13,921 nt of DNA, taken from positions 1 through 13,921 of the forward strand of contig JBGSIZ010000023.1 of NCBI GenBank assembly GCA_041742255.1, given 5' to 3'. Position 1 is the stretch's first letter; each line of letters begins with the position of its first letter. The notes under the pieces are model-generated. The model did no database searches. It had not been told where the DNA came from and saw only the letters and a program-made list of their open reading frames with translations. The position numbers and the translations under genes were made by a program. This document shows, piece after piece, positions 1 to 9,033 of this stretch. The stretch comes from JBGSIZ01 sp041742255 (GTDB lineage Bacteria; Pseudomonadota; Alphaproteobacteria; Rhodobacterales; Rhodobacteraceae).

Positions 1-25
1 CCTGCAAAAGCCCCTGCGGCGCACC

Positions 26-54
26 TTGCACTGGCCGCACGGGGCGGCTACCCC
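26..54 (+). promoter_or_regulatory. possible ribF promoter
   Basis: A TTGCAC box (26-31) is followed after 17 nt by TACCCC (49-54). The -35-like half is good; the -10-like half keeps only the leading TA. If real, transcription would begin at about the ribF start codon at 61, giving a leaderless or nearly leaderless message. That would fit the absence of a Shine-Dalgarno site in positions 40-60. The stretch is short and GC-rich, so this may be chance. Confidence 0.2.
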
Positions 55-60
55 TGCGCC

Positions 61-1002
61 ATGCGCATCTTTCGTGACACCGCCTTTATCGACGACACCT
101 GCCGGGGGGCCGTGGCCGCCATCGGCAATTTCGACGGCGTGCATCTGGGGCACGAGGCGGTCATCGATCTAGCCCGGGCACAGGCGGCCGCCATGGGCGC
201 GCCGCTGTCGATCATGACATTCGAACCTCACCCGCGCGAGGTGTTCGCGCCCGACGCCCCGCCGTTCCGGTTGATGAACGCCCCGGCCAAGGCGCACCGT
301 CTGGAAAAACTGGGCGTTGATGTGGTGTTCGAGGTGCCGTTCAACCGGGCGCTGGCAGACCTGACGCCACAAGACTTTGCGCGGGACATCCTGAAATCCC
401 GGCTCGGTCTGGCGCATGTGGTCGTGGGACAGGATTTCTGTTTTGGCCAAGGGCGGGCGGGGACCACGGCGGACCTTGTGGCGCTTGGGGCCACGCTTGG
501 CTTTGGGGTAACGGTGGCCCCCATGGTCGATCTTGGCCGGGGCGAGGTGTCGTCAACCGCCATCCGCACCGCGCTCAGTGACGGACGCCCACGGGACGCG
601 GCGGCGATGCTGGGGCACTGGCATCGCATCGAGGGGCCGGTGATCCGTGGCGACCAGCGGGGGCGCGATCTGGGCTATCCGACGGCGAACATGTCCATTT
701 CCGGTCTGCACCCGCCCCGGTTCGGTGTCTACGCGGTGCAGGTTGACGTTCTGACAGGGGCGCACACCGGGCGCTATGCCGGGGCGGCGTCGATCGGGGT
801 GCGGCCGATGTTCGGGGTGAACACGCCCAACTGCGAAACCTTTCTCTTTGATTTCAAAGGGGACTTGTATGGGGCCAACCTGTCGGTGGCATTGGTGGAC
901 TATTTGCGGCCAGAATTGAAATTCGACAGCCTTGATGCGCTGATCGTTCAGATGGGGGCGGATTGCGACCGGGCCCGGGACATCCTGCGCGATGTCGCCT
1001 GA
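61..1002 (+). CDS. ribF: bifunctional riboflavin kinase / FAD synthetase RibF
   Basis: Cytoplasmic enzyme that phosphorylates riboflavin to FMN and then adenylylates FMN to FAD. The 313-residue length is normal for the bacterial fused enzyme. The N-terminal FMN adenylyltransferase domain (about 1-180) shows the nucleotidyl-transferase motif GNFDGVHLGH (22-31), TFEPHPRE (53-60) and VSSTAIR (163-169). The C-terminal riboflavin kinase domain (about 185-310) shows GRDLGYPTAN (201-210), which binds ATP and Mg, and the catalytic Glu at 259 in the CETFLFDF segment. The ATG at 61 gives the usual N-terminus of the family; no Shine-Dalgarno sequence is visible before it. It is the first gene of a three-gene run with the YcgN-like gene and threonine aldolase. 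Identity is secure from the motifs of both domains. Confidence 0.97.
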   Translation: MRIFRDTAFIDDTCRGAVAAIGNFDGVHLGHEAVIDLARAQAAAMGAPLSIMTFEPHPREVFAPDAPPFRLMNAPAKAHRLEKLGVDVVFEVPFNRALADLTPQDFARDILKSRLGLAHVVVGQDFCFGQGRAGTTADLVALGATLGFGVTVAPMVDLGRGEVSSTAIRTALSDGRPRDAAAMLGHWHRIEGPVIRGDQRGRDLGYPTANMSISGLHPPRFGVYAVQVDVLTGAHTGRYAGAASIGVRPMFGVNTPNCETFLFDFKGDLYGANLSVALVDYLRPELKFDSLDALIVQMGADCDRARDILRDVA

Positions 1003-1447
1003 CCTGCGCCCCCGGTTCTGGGAAACCGTCCCCATGGCCAAACTCAACCGGGCCGAGTGGGAGGCGCTGTGCGACGGTTGCGGCAAATGCTGCCTGAACA
1101 AACTCGAGGACGAAGACACAGGCGAGGTCGTTCTGACCCGCGTCGCCTGTCGGCTTCTGGACAACGAAAGCTGCCAATGCGCGCAATACCCGATCCGGCA
1201 CCAATTTGTGCCGGAATGTATCGTGCTGACGCCCAAAACGATCCTCGATAACCTCTATTGGCTGCCGCAAACCTGTGGCTACAGGCTCATGCACGAAGGG
1301 CGGCCGCTCTATCCGTGGCACCCGCTGATCTCGGGGGACCCGGAGTCGGTCCACCGGGCGGGGGTATCGGTGCGGGGGATGACAATCCCCGAATTCGAAA
1401 TCGACGAAGACGATTGGGAAAACCATATCATCGAGGAGCCTCTCTAG
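992..1447 (+). CDS. YcgN/UPF0260-type cysteine-cluster protein
   Basis: A 151-residue soluble protein of the YkgJ/YcgN cysteine-cluster group (UPF0260), whose biochemical role is not established. It has nine cysteines: CDGCGKCC holds 27, 30, 33 and 34, and others follow at 53, 61, 63, 76 and 95. This pattern suggests binding of Zn or an Fe-S centre (inference). The ATG at 992 overlaps the ribF stop by 11 nt. I prefer it to the internal ATG at 1034 because the stretch FWETVP (9-14) before that Met matches the FWQSK-type start of Escherichia coli YcgN as I recall it. The overlap implies translational coupling to ribF, and the next gene begins immediately after the stop. The acidic C-terminus (EIDEDDWENHIIEEP) is typical of the family. 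Family membership is confident; function is unknown. Confidence 0.9.
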   Translation: MSPDLRPRFWETVPMAKLNRAEWEALCDGCGKCCLNKLEDEDTGEVVLTRVACRLLDNESCQCAQYPIRHQFVPECIVLTPKTILDNLYWLPQTCGYRLMHEGRPLYPWHPLISGDPESVHRAGVSVRGMTIPEFEIDEDDWENHIIEEPL

Positions 1448-2497
1448 ATGTTCTTTGCCTCCGACAACACAGGCCCCGCGCATCCATCCGTTTTTGACGC
1501 CTTGGTGCGGGCCAATGACGGCTATGCGTCGGGCTATGGGGCGGACACCCTCATGGACACCGTGCGCGACCAGATCCGCACCGCGTTTGAGGCACCGGAT
1601 GCGGCGGTTTATCTGGTGGCGACAGGCACGGCGGCCAATGTGCTGTTGCTGGGGACCATGACCAAACCGTGGGAAACGGTGTTCTGCACCGCCATGGCCC
1701 ACATCAACGAAGACGAATGCAACGCGCCCGAATTCTACATGGGCGGGGCCAAACTGACGCTGGTGCCCAGCGAAAACGCCAAAATGACGCCGGACGCCTT
1801 GCACCGGGCGATTGCGGCCGAGCAAAGCCGGGGGGTCCACGGGCCACAGCGGGGGCCGGTGTCGATCACGCAGGTCACGGAAAAAGGGACGGTTCACAGC
1901 CTTGATGAACTGCGGGCGCTGACGGATGTGGCGCGGGGCTTTGGCCTCAAATGCCACATGGACGGGGCGCGGTTCACCAATGCGCTGGTGGCATTGGGCT
2001 GTTCGGCGGCGGACATGACATGGCGGTCGGGGCTCGACGCGGTGTCGTTCGGGGGCACCAAAAACGGGTTGATGGGGGTCGAGGCCTGCGTGATCTTCGA
2101 TCCGGCGCTGGCGTGGGAATTTGAACTGCGGCGCAAACGGGGGGCGCACCTGTTTTCCAAACACCGCTATCTGTCGGCCCAAATGCAGGCCTACATGACG
2201 GACGATCTGTGGCTGACGCTGGCGGGTCAGGCCAACGCGGCCTGTGCGCGGCTTGCGGCGGGGTTGCGGGGCAATGCGGGGGCGCGGTTTCTCTATGAAC
2301 CACAGGCCAATATCATCTTTGCAGACCTGCCGCGGGGCACGCACAAACGGCTGCTGGATGCCGGGGCGCGGTACTACGTCTGGAATGGCGACCCGGACGT
2401 GGGCGACCCGGACGAACCGCTGACTGGGCGGTTCGTCACGGATTGGTCGATGACCCACGACCGGATCGACCAATTTCTGGACCTGTTGCGGGGCTGA
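1448..2497 (+). CDS. ltaE: low-specificity L-threonine aldolase (PLP enzyme)
   Basis: PLP-dependent fold-type I enzyme that cleaves L-threonine or L-allo-threonine to glycine and acetaldehyde. The 349-residue length fits the family. Visible features are the N-terminal FASDNTGPAHP, the phosphate-binding ATGTAANV (58-65), the putative ring-stacking His85 in MAHINEDE, HMDGAR (170-175) whose Asp would contact the pyridine nitrogen, and the Schiff-base lysine K205 in SFGGTKNGLMG. The ATG at 1448 follows the upstream TAG with no gap, and GAGGAG at 1433-1438 inside the previous gene is a good Shine-Dalgarno site, so the gene is probably co-transcribed with ribF and the cysteine-cluster gene. Its stop lies 6 nt from the stop of a convergent gene, with no terminator between them. 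Strict stereospecificity (L versus L-allo) cannot be read from sequence. Confidence 0.93.
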   Translation: MFFASDNTGPAHPSVFDALVRANDGYASGYGADTLMDTVRDQIRTAFEAPDAAVYLVATGTAANVLLLGTMTKPWETVFCTAMAHINEDECNAPEFYMGGAKLTLVPSENAKMTPDALHRAIAAEQSRGVHGPQRGPVSITQVTEKGTVHSLDELRALTDVARGFGLKCHMDGARFTNALVALGCSAADMTWRSGLDAVSFGGTKNGLMGVEACVIFDPALAWEFELRRKRGAHLFSKHRYLSAQMQAYMTDDLWLTLAGQANAACARLAAGLRGNAGARFLYEPQANIIFADLPRGTHKRLLDAGARYYVWNGDPDVGDPDEPLTGRFVTDWSMTHDRIDQFLDLLRG

Positions 2498-2503
2498 AAC
2501 GGC

Positions 2504-3103
2504 TCAGATCTTGCCGGACAGATGCAGGTCCAGATCATCCAGACGGTCCTGCCCCCAGAACCGCTGATCGGTGTCGGTGATGTAGAACGGCGCGCCAAAG
2601 GCCCCGCGCGCCACGGCTTCCTCCAGATTGGCCTCATAGTTGTCGGCGGCGGTAAACAATCCCTTTTCCGCCAGATCGGGGTCAAACCCGGCCTCGGCCA
2701 AGGCATCACGGACCACGGCGTCATCGGCGATATTCTTTTGCTCGGCCCAAACGGCGCGGGCAATGGCATGAACCAGCACGCCCATATCACCGCCTCCGGC
2801 CTTGGCGGCGGCGATGCAGGCATAGGCGGCAGGGGCACCGTTGGTGGGCCAATGGGCGGGGGTCAGGTTGAACGGAACGCCTGCCTTTGCGGCCTGCCGG
2901 GGCAGGTCCTGTGCGCGGTAGGCCATGCGGTTGGGATGGCGGTCCTTTGGGGCGGTGCCGCCGGTGCGGGCGAACAGGGCCATGATATCCAACGGCTTGT
3001 AAGCGATGGTGGCCCCGTGTTTGGCGGCAATGGCCTCCAACCGGGTCCCGGCCAGATAGACATATGGGGACAGGGTGGCAAAGTAGTAGTCAATATGGGG
3101 CAT
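2504..3103 (-). CDS. DsbA-fold protein, 2-hydroxychromene-2-carboxylate isomerase type
   Basis: A 199-residue thioredoxin-fold protein of the DsbA / kappa-class GST superfamily, closest to 2-hydroxychromene-2-carboxylate isomerases. These use glutathione in naphthalene-type aromatic catabolism in some bacteria. In YYFATLSPYVYLAG (6-19) a serine (S12) sits where DsbA has its CxxC cysteine, as expected for the isomerase / kappa-GST branch. The GAPFYI segment near 168-173 carries the cis-proline turn. No signal peptide is seen, so it is cytoplasmic. I start at the ATG at 3101-3103 (MPHIDYYF) because AGGA lies a few nucleotides upstream; an upstream in-frame ATG adds 12 unconserved residues. No aromatic-degradation gene is nearby, so the specific isomerase activity is only a family label and a general glutathione-dependent role is as likely. 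It is divergent from prs and convergent with ltaE. Confidence 0.82.
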   Translation of the reverse strand: MPHIDYYFATLSPYVYLAGTRLEAIAAKHGATIAYKPLDIMALFARTGGTAPKDRHPNRMAYRAQDLPRQAAKAGVPFNLTPAHWPTNGAPAAYACIAAAKAGGGDMGVLVHAIARAVWAEQKNIADDAVVRDALAEAGFDPDLAEKGLFTAADNYEANLEEAVARGAFGAPFYITDTDQRFWGQDRLDDLDLHLSGKI

Positions 3104-3130
3104 TTCCGGCGTTCCTGTGCGCTGATTTCT

Positions 3131-3158
3131 TTGCCTCACCGTAGGGGTGTGCTAGGCG
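3131..3158 (+). promoter_or_regulatory. possible prs promoter
   Basis: In the 115-bp gap between divergent genes, TTGCCT (3131-3136) is followed after 16 nt by TAGGCG (3153-3158). The -35-like half is reasonable and the -10-like half is poor. It would give a leader of about 50-60 nt for prs. It resembles the TTGC-type boxes seen before ribF and the atp operon. I saw no convincing promoter for the minus-strand gene in the same gap. Confidence 0.2.
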
Positions 3159-3218
3159 GTGTCAACGTCACGAATCCGTCATGTGGGCGGATGCTCCAAC
3201 CCCCGGGAACCCAGACGA

Positions 3219-4235
3219 ATGGCCTCCATGATCGAACCCAAACTCATCTCTGGCAACGCCAACCGAACCCTTGCCAAAGCCATCGCGCGGCGGATGTCGA
3301 TGCACCGGGGAATGAACGTGGGGCTGGTGGACGCGCGGGTCGAACGGTTCAACGACCAAGAGGTCTATGTCGAGGTTTACGAAAACGTCCGGGGCGAGGA
3401 TATGTTCATCATCCAGCCCACATCGAACCCGGCCAACGACCACCTGATGGAACTGCTGATTATCGCGGATGCGCTGCGGCGGTCGTCGGCGGCGCGGATC
3501 ACGGCGGTGATCCCCTATTTCGGCTACGCGCGGCAGGATCGGCGGACCAAGGCGCGCACGCCGATTTCGGCCAAACTGGTGGCGAACCTGATCGCGCAAT
3601 CGGGTGTGGAACGGGTTCTGACCATGGACCTGCACGCCGCACAAATTCAGGGGTTCTTTGATATCCCGGTGGACAACCTTTATGCAGCGCCGATCTTTGC
3701 GCTAGATATCAAACACCATTTCAAGGACATGACGGACGTCATGGTGGTATCGCCGGACGTGGGCGGCGTGGCGCGGGCGCGGGAACTGGCGCAGCGGATC
3801 GGGGCACCCTTGTCCATCGTGGACAAGCGGCGGGAAAAGGCGGGCGAGATTTCGGAAATGACGGTCATCGGGGATGTGACGGGCAAACGGTGCATCATCG
3901 TGGACGACATCTGTGACACGGCAGGCACCCTGTGCAAGGCGGCAGAGGTGTTGATGGGGGCGGGTGCGACCGAGGTCCACAGCTACATCACCCACGGCGT
4001 GTTGTCCGGACCAGCGGTGGAGCGGGTGACCAATTCGGTGATGAAATCGCTTGTCATCACGGATTCGATCGAACCCACGCAGGCGGTCAAGGACTGCAAG
4101 AATATCCGCATCGTGCCCACGGCCCCGATGTTCGCGCAGGCCATCCTGAACATCTGGAACGGCACGTCGGTGTCGTCGCTGTTCGACCCCGAAACACTGA
4201 CGCCGATCTATGAAGGCATGTATTCCAGCCTCTGA
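3219..4235 (+). CDS. prs: ribose-phosphate pyrophosphokinase (PRPP synthetase)
   Basis: Makes 5-phosphoribosyl-1-pyrophosphate from ribose-5-phosphate and ATP, feeding purine, pyrimidine, histidine, tryptophan and NAD synthesis; a cytoplasmic class I enzyme. With the start at 3219 it has 338 residues. Motifs in order: FNDQEVYVEV (44-53), the ATP-loop region YFGYARQDRR (100-109), the PRPP synthetase signature DLHAAQIQGFFDIPVD (137-152), DKRR (202-205) with the catalytic lysine, and the ribose-5-phosphate loop VDDICDTAGT (228-237). An in-frame ATG at 3228 is an equally possible start; the ATG at 3159 adds an unconserved extension. GGGA about 10 nt before 3219 is only a weak Shine-Dalgarno site. 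The gene is convergent with the lectin gene, 9 nt between stops. Confidence 0.96.
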   Translation: MASMIEPKLISGNANRTLAKAIARRMSMHRGMNVGLVDARVERFNDQEVYVEVYENVRGEDMFIIQPTSNPANDHLMELLIIADALRRSSAARITAVIPYFGYARQDRRTKARTPISAKLVANLIAQSGVERVLTMDLHAAQIQGFFDIPVDNLYAAPIFALDIKHHFKDMTDVMVVSPDVGGVARARELAQRIGAPLSIVDKRREKAGEISEMTVIGDVTGKRCIIVDDICDTAGTLCKAAEVLMGAGATEVHSYITHGVLSGPAVERVTNSVMKSLVITDSIEPTQAVKDCKNIRIVPTAPMFAQAILNIWNGTSVSSLFDPETLTPIYEGMYSSL

Positions 4236-4244
4236 CACGGACGG

Positions 4245-4595
4245 TTAATAGACGTCCCAATCATCGGCATGAGGCACCTCGCCAATGGCCTGCCATCCCA
4301 CGCGGATGCGGGCGACCTTGGTATCGGCCCAGGTCCGGAACACAATGGCAAACCCGGTTTCGGTCACATCCTCGGCCTGCACATCCATGCGCATGTTCGT
4401 CGTGTTGGACACGTCCCACATGGTCAACCACACGCGGACCGACGGCGGGGCGCGGAAGGGTTCAGAAAACACAACAGCACTGCGGGTCTGGCGCGGGCCC
4501 TCGCCCGTCCACATGATCCCGTCATGTTCGAAATCTGAAAACAGGACAACATCGCCCTGCGCGATCCCGATCTGGGTATTGTTCAATTTCTTCAT
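4245..4595 (-). CDS. H-type lectin domain protein
   Basis: A small protein of 116 residues that is almost entirely one H-type lectin domain, the fold of snail agglutinin and the discoidin C-terminus, which binds N-acetylgalactosamine-type sugars. Supporting features are VVFSEPFRAPPSVRV (41-55), the NMRMDVQAEDVTETGF stretch (67-82), IVFRTWADTKVARIRVGW (84-101) and a WDVY C-terminus. No signal peptide or membrane segment is visible, so export, if any, would be unconventional and the ligand is unknown. The ATG at 4593-4595 is chosen because MKKL matches the start I recall in roseobacter relatives; an in-frame GTG at 4608-4610 would add five residues. Neither has a clear Shine-Dalgarno site. It lies downstream of atpC on the same strand, separated by the atp terminator, so it needs its own promoter or read-through. 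Family is probable; role is unknown. Confidence 0.82.
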   Translation of the reverse strand: MKKLNNTQIGIAQGDVVLFSDFEHDGIMWTGEGPRQTRSAVVFSEPFRAPPSVRVWLTMWDVSNTTNMRMDVQAEDVTETGFAIVFRTWADTKVARIRVGWQAIGEVPHADDWDVY

Positions 4596-4667
4596 CAGGC
4601 AATCTGGCACATTTCACGTCGAAGTTGTCTAGAGGAGAATTTGGGCAAAAGTTGGTTAATGAAAAGC

Positions 4668-4695
4668 AAAAGGCCCCGCAGAACGGGGCCTTTTT
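4668..4695 (-). terminator. rho-independent terminator of the atp operon
   Basis: A perfect stem pairs AGGCCCCG (4671-4678) with CGGGGCCT (4684-4691) across a 5-nt CAGAA loop, and extends by three further A-T pairs. Read on the minus strand, the stem is followed by TTTT, then GC and another TTTT. It lies 23 nt past the atpC stop and before the lectin gene. The plus-strand reading also ends in five T, so it could stop transcription from either side. Confidence 0.9.
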
Positions 4696-4717
4696 CAATC
4701 CGGGCGATGCAGTTGGG

Positions 4718-5134
4718 TTACAGCGCGATATGGGTGCCCACGGCGACCATATCCGCCAGCAGTTTTGCGGCGTCATCCACCGGGCCGGGCTCGTTCTTGG
4801 ACGTGGCCTTGGCATTGTCCACGGCGGCGCGGGCCTCGGCCAGCATCCGGTCGTAGATGTCGCGGGTCACTTCGGCCTTGGGCAAGGCTTGCTCGGCCAG
4901 AACGGACACGCTGTCGGCGGTGATTTCGGCGAACCCGCCGGACACGATATACTCACTCGTGCCGCCCGCGTGGATCACCCGCAACAGGCCGGGGCGCAAC
5001 GTGGTGATCGTCGGCGCGTGGCTGGGCATGGCGGTCATATCGCCATCCGCGCCGGGGATCTGCACCTCGCGCGCCTGAAACGACGCAAGGCGGCGTTCCG
5101 GGGACACAAGGTCGAATTGCAGGGTGTCTGCCAT
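4718..5134 (-). CDS. atpC: F1 ATP synthase epsilon subunit
   Basis: Part of the central stalk of F1: it binds gamma and the c-ring and can act as a brake on ATP hydrolysis. The 138 residues are normal for alphaproteobacteria. The N-terminal beta-sandwich has FDLVSPERRLAS near 6-17, IPGADGDMTAMPSHAP and LRPGLLRVI, and then the YIVSGGFAEI strand; the C-terminal half (about 88-138) would form the helical pair. The start is the ATG at 5132-5134, which has AGGGGA just upstream; a longer open frame running into atpD is not conserved. It is the last gene of the F1 operon, 10 nt after atpD and 23 nt before a hairpin terminator. Confidence 0.96.
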   Translation of the reverse strand: MADTLQFDLVSPERRLASFQAREVQIPGADGDMTAMPSHAPTITTLRPGLLRVIHAGGTSEYIVSGGFAEITADSVSVLAEQALPKAEVTRDIYDRMLAEARAAVDNAKATSKNEPGPVDDAAKLLADMVAVGTHIAL

Positions 5135-5144
5135 GGCTGTCCCC

Positions 5145-6569
<1,425 letters not shown>

Positions 6570-6587
6570 GTTGTCTCTCCGGTTCTC

Positions 6588-7457
6588 TTACAGCGCTTCC
6601 GCGCCGGAAATGATTTCAATCAGCTCGTTGGTGATGACCGCTTGACGCGACCGGTTGTATTGGATCGTCAGCCGGTCGATCATGTCGCCTGCGTTGCGGG
6701 TTGCGTTGTCCATGGACGACATCCGCGCGCCCTGTTCGGACGCCGCATTTTCCAGCAGGGCGGCAAAAATCTGGGTGGCCACACCGCGGGGCAAAAGGTC
6801 GGCCAGAATGGCCTCCTCGCTGGGTTCGTAGTCATACAGCACGTTGGGGGCGCCGGTGTCTTCGAAACTGGCGGGGATGATCTGCTTGGCGGTCGGGGTC
6901 TGCTGGATCACCGACTGGAACGAGGCATAGAAAATGGTCGCCACGTCGTAATCCCCGGCATCAAACCGGCTCAGAACATCGCGGGCCACGTCCTGCGCAT
7001 CGCTATAGGCGACGCGCTTGACGGCACCCATATCGACATGGCCGACCAAGAACGCGCTCAGGTCGCGGCGCAACTGTTCGCGGCCCTTTTTGCCAACCGT
7101 CAGGATCTTGACGGTCTTGCCTTGGGCCAACAACTTGGCGACGTGCAACCGGGCCAGCTTGACGATGGACGAATTGAACCCGCCGCACAGGCCCCGCTCG
7201 GCAGTCATCACAACCAGCAGATGGGTCTTGTCGTTGCCGGTTCCGGCCAACAACCGGGGGGCCGACGGCGACCCGCTGGCAGCAGCGGCAAGCCCGTTCA
7301 TCACGGCATTGAACCGTTCTGTATACGGGCGCGCCTGTTCGGCCGCATCCTGTGCCCGCCGCAGTTTCGCGGCGGCCACCATCTGCATGGCCTTGGTGAT
7401 CTTGCGGGTCGATTTGACCGACGCGATCCGATTTTTCAGGTCCTTAAGACTTGGCAC
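6588..7457 (-). CDS. atpG: F1 ATP synthase gamma subunit
   Basis: Rotor shaft of F1, a long antiparallel coiled coil that turns inside the alpha3beta3 ring. The 289-residue protein has the conserved N-terminal helix MPSLKDLKNRI and KITKAMQMVAAAKLRRAQ (19-36), a Rossmann-like middle domain, and the family signature near the C-terminus (ITNELIEIISGAEA, 275-288). The start codon is GTG (7455-7457), not ATG. It is fixed by AAGGAG 8 nt upstream (7466-7471) and by the conserved N-terminus. It follows atpA after 37 nt and precedes atpD by 18 nt. Confidence 0.98.
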   Translation of the reverse strand: MPSLKDLKNRIASVKSTRKITKAMQMVAAAKLRRAQDAAEQARPYTERFNAVMNGLAAAASGSPSAPRLLAGTGNDKTHLLVVMTAERGLCGGFNSSIVKLARLHVAKLLAQGKTVKILTVGKKGREQLRRDLSAFLVGHVDMGAVKRVAYSDAQDVARDVLSRFDAGDYDVATIFYASFQSVIQQTPTAKQIIPASFEDTGAPNVLYDYEPSEEAILADLLPRGVATQIFAALLENAASEQGARMSSMDNATRNAGDMIDRLTIQYNRSRQAVITNELIEIISGAEAL

Positions 7458-7494
7458 TGCCTTGTCTCCTTAATCCAAAATCCAAAGCGGGTGA

Positions 7495-9033
7495 TCAGGC
7501 GAAGTCTTTGGCGAATTCGTCAATCGCCGCCTTGATCTTGGCTTCGGCCTCGCCTTTGATCTTGGGGTCTTCGAGGGTGATCATGTCCAGAACGGCCTTG
7601 TGGTTGCCGCGCATGTGCTTGAGCATCCCGGCCTCCCAACGGCCCACATCCTTGACGGCGACCTTGTCAAGATAGCCCTTGGTGCCGGCATAGATCACAC
7701 AGACGATCTCGGCATTGGTCAGGGGCGAATACTGGGGCTGCTTCATCAACTCGGTCAGCCGGGCACCACGGTTCAGCAACTGCTGGGTCGAGGCGTCAAG
7801 GTCGGACCCGAACTGGGCAAAAGCGGCCATTTCGCGATACTGGGCCAGTTCCAGCTTGACGGGACCGGCGACCGATTTCATCGCATTGGTCTGGGCGGAC
7901 GATCCCACGCGGGACACCGACAGACCGGTGTTCACGGCGGGGCGGATGCCTTGGTAGAACAATTCGGTTTCAAGGAATATCTGGCCGTCGGTGATCGAAA
8001 TCACGTTCGTCGGAATGAACGCGGACACGTCGCCACCTTGGGTTTCGATGACGGGAAGGGCTGTCAACGACCCGGACCCGAAATCCTCGTTCAACTTGGC
8101 CGACCGCTCCAGCAAACGAGAGTGGAGATAGAACACGTCGCCCGGATAGGCTTCGCGGCCCGGCGGACGGCGCAGCAACAGGGACATCTGGCGATAGGAC
8201 ACGGCCTGCTTGGACAAGTCATCATAGATGATCAGGGCGTGACGGCCATTGTCGCGGAAATGCTCGGCCATCGCGGTTGCGGAATAGGGGGCCAGAAACT
8301 GCATCGGCGCAGGGTCGGATGCGGTTGCGGCCACGACGATGGTATATTCCAGCGCGCCGTTTTCTTCCAGTTTCTTCACCAACTGGGCCACGGTGGACCG
8401 CTTTTGACCGATGGCGACGTAGATGCAATACAGCTTCTTGCTCTCGTCGTCGCCTGCGGCGTCGTTATACGATTTCTGGTTCAGAATGGCATCGAGCGCG
8501 ATGGCGGTCTTACCAGTCTGACGGTCACCGATGATCAATTCGCGCTGGCCACGGCCAATCGGGATCATGGCGTCCACGGATTTCAGGCCGGTCGCCATCG
8601 GTTCATGCACCGATTTGCGGGGGATGATGCCGGGGGCCTTCACGTCGGCGACAGCGCGCTTGGTGGTGTTGACCGGGCCCTTGCCGTCCAGCGGATTGCC
8701 CAGCGCGTCCACGACGCGGCCCAGCAGTTCGTCGCCGGCGGGGACGTCCACGATGGCCTTGGTGCGTTTGACAACGTCACCTTCCTTGATGTCACGGTCG
8801 GACCCGAAGATCACGACGCCGACGTTGTCGGCCTCAAGGTTGAGCGCCATACCCCGGATATTGCCGGGGAATTCGACCATCTCACCGGCCTGCACATTGT
8901 CCAGACCGTAAACGCGGGCAATCCCGTCACCCACGGACAGAACGCGGCCCACTTCGGCCACTTGGGCGTCTTGACCAAAATTCTTGATCTGCTCTTTGAG
9001 AATGGCAGAAATTTCTGCGGCTTGGATCGCCAT
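7495..9033 (-). CDS. atpA: F1 ATP synthase alpha subunit
   Basis: Non-catalytic, nucleotide-binding subunit present three times in F1. The 512 residues match the usual length. Seen in order: N-terminal helix MAIQAAEISAILKEQI, beta-barrel (about 25-95), Walker A GDRQTGKT (169-176), Walker B ALIIYDD (266-272), the alpha/beta signature PAVNTGLSVS (365-374), and the arginine finger R375 in VSRVGSSAQ that reaches into the beta catalytic site. The atpH stop and atpA start overlap by one base (TAATG), pointing to translational coupling, and GAGG lies just upstream within atpH. It is the second gene of the F1 operon. Confidence 0.99.
   Translation of the reverse strand: MAIQAAEISAILKEQIKNFGQDAQVAEVGRVLSVGDGIARVYGLDNVQAGEMVEFPGNIRGMALNLEADNVGVVIFGSDRDIKEGDVVKRTKAIVDVPAGDELLGRVVDALGNPLDGKGPVNTTKRAVADVKAPGIIPRKSVHEPMATGLKSVDAMIPIGRGQRELIIGDRQTGKTAIALDAILNQKSYNDAAGDDESKKLYCIYVAIGQKRSTVAQLVKKLEENGALEYTIVVAATASDPAPMQFLAPYSATAMAEHFRDNGRHALIIYDDLSKQAVSYRQMSLLLRRPPGREAYPGDVFYLHSRLLERSAKLNEDFGSGSLTALPVIETQGGDVSAFIPTNVISITDGQIFLETELFYQGIRPAVNTGLSVSRVGSSAQTNAMKSVAGPVKLELAQYREMAAFAQFGSDLDASTQQLLNRGARLTELMKQPQYSPLTNAEIVCVIYAGTKGYLDKVAVKDVGRWEAGMLKHMRGNHKAVLDMITLEDPKIKGEAEAKIKAAIDEFAKDFA

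Noticed and set aside
854..2473. A 539-codon minus-strand open frame
   Set aside because: It is antisense to ribF, the cysteine-cluster gene and ltaE, and is arginine- and histidine-rich without domains.
2522..3661. A 379-codon plus-strand open frame spanning the DsbA-like gene and the start of prs
   Set aside because: It crosses a divergent promoter gap and overlaps two well-supported genes in other frames; glycine-rich composition.
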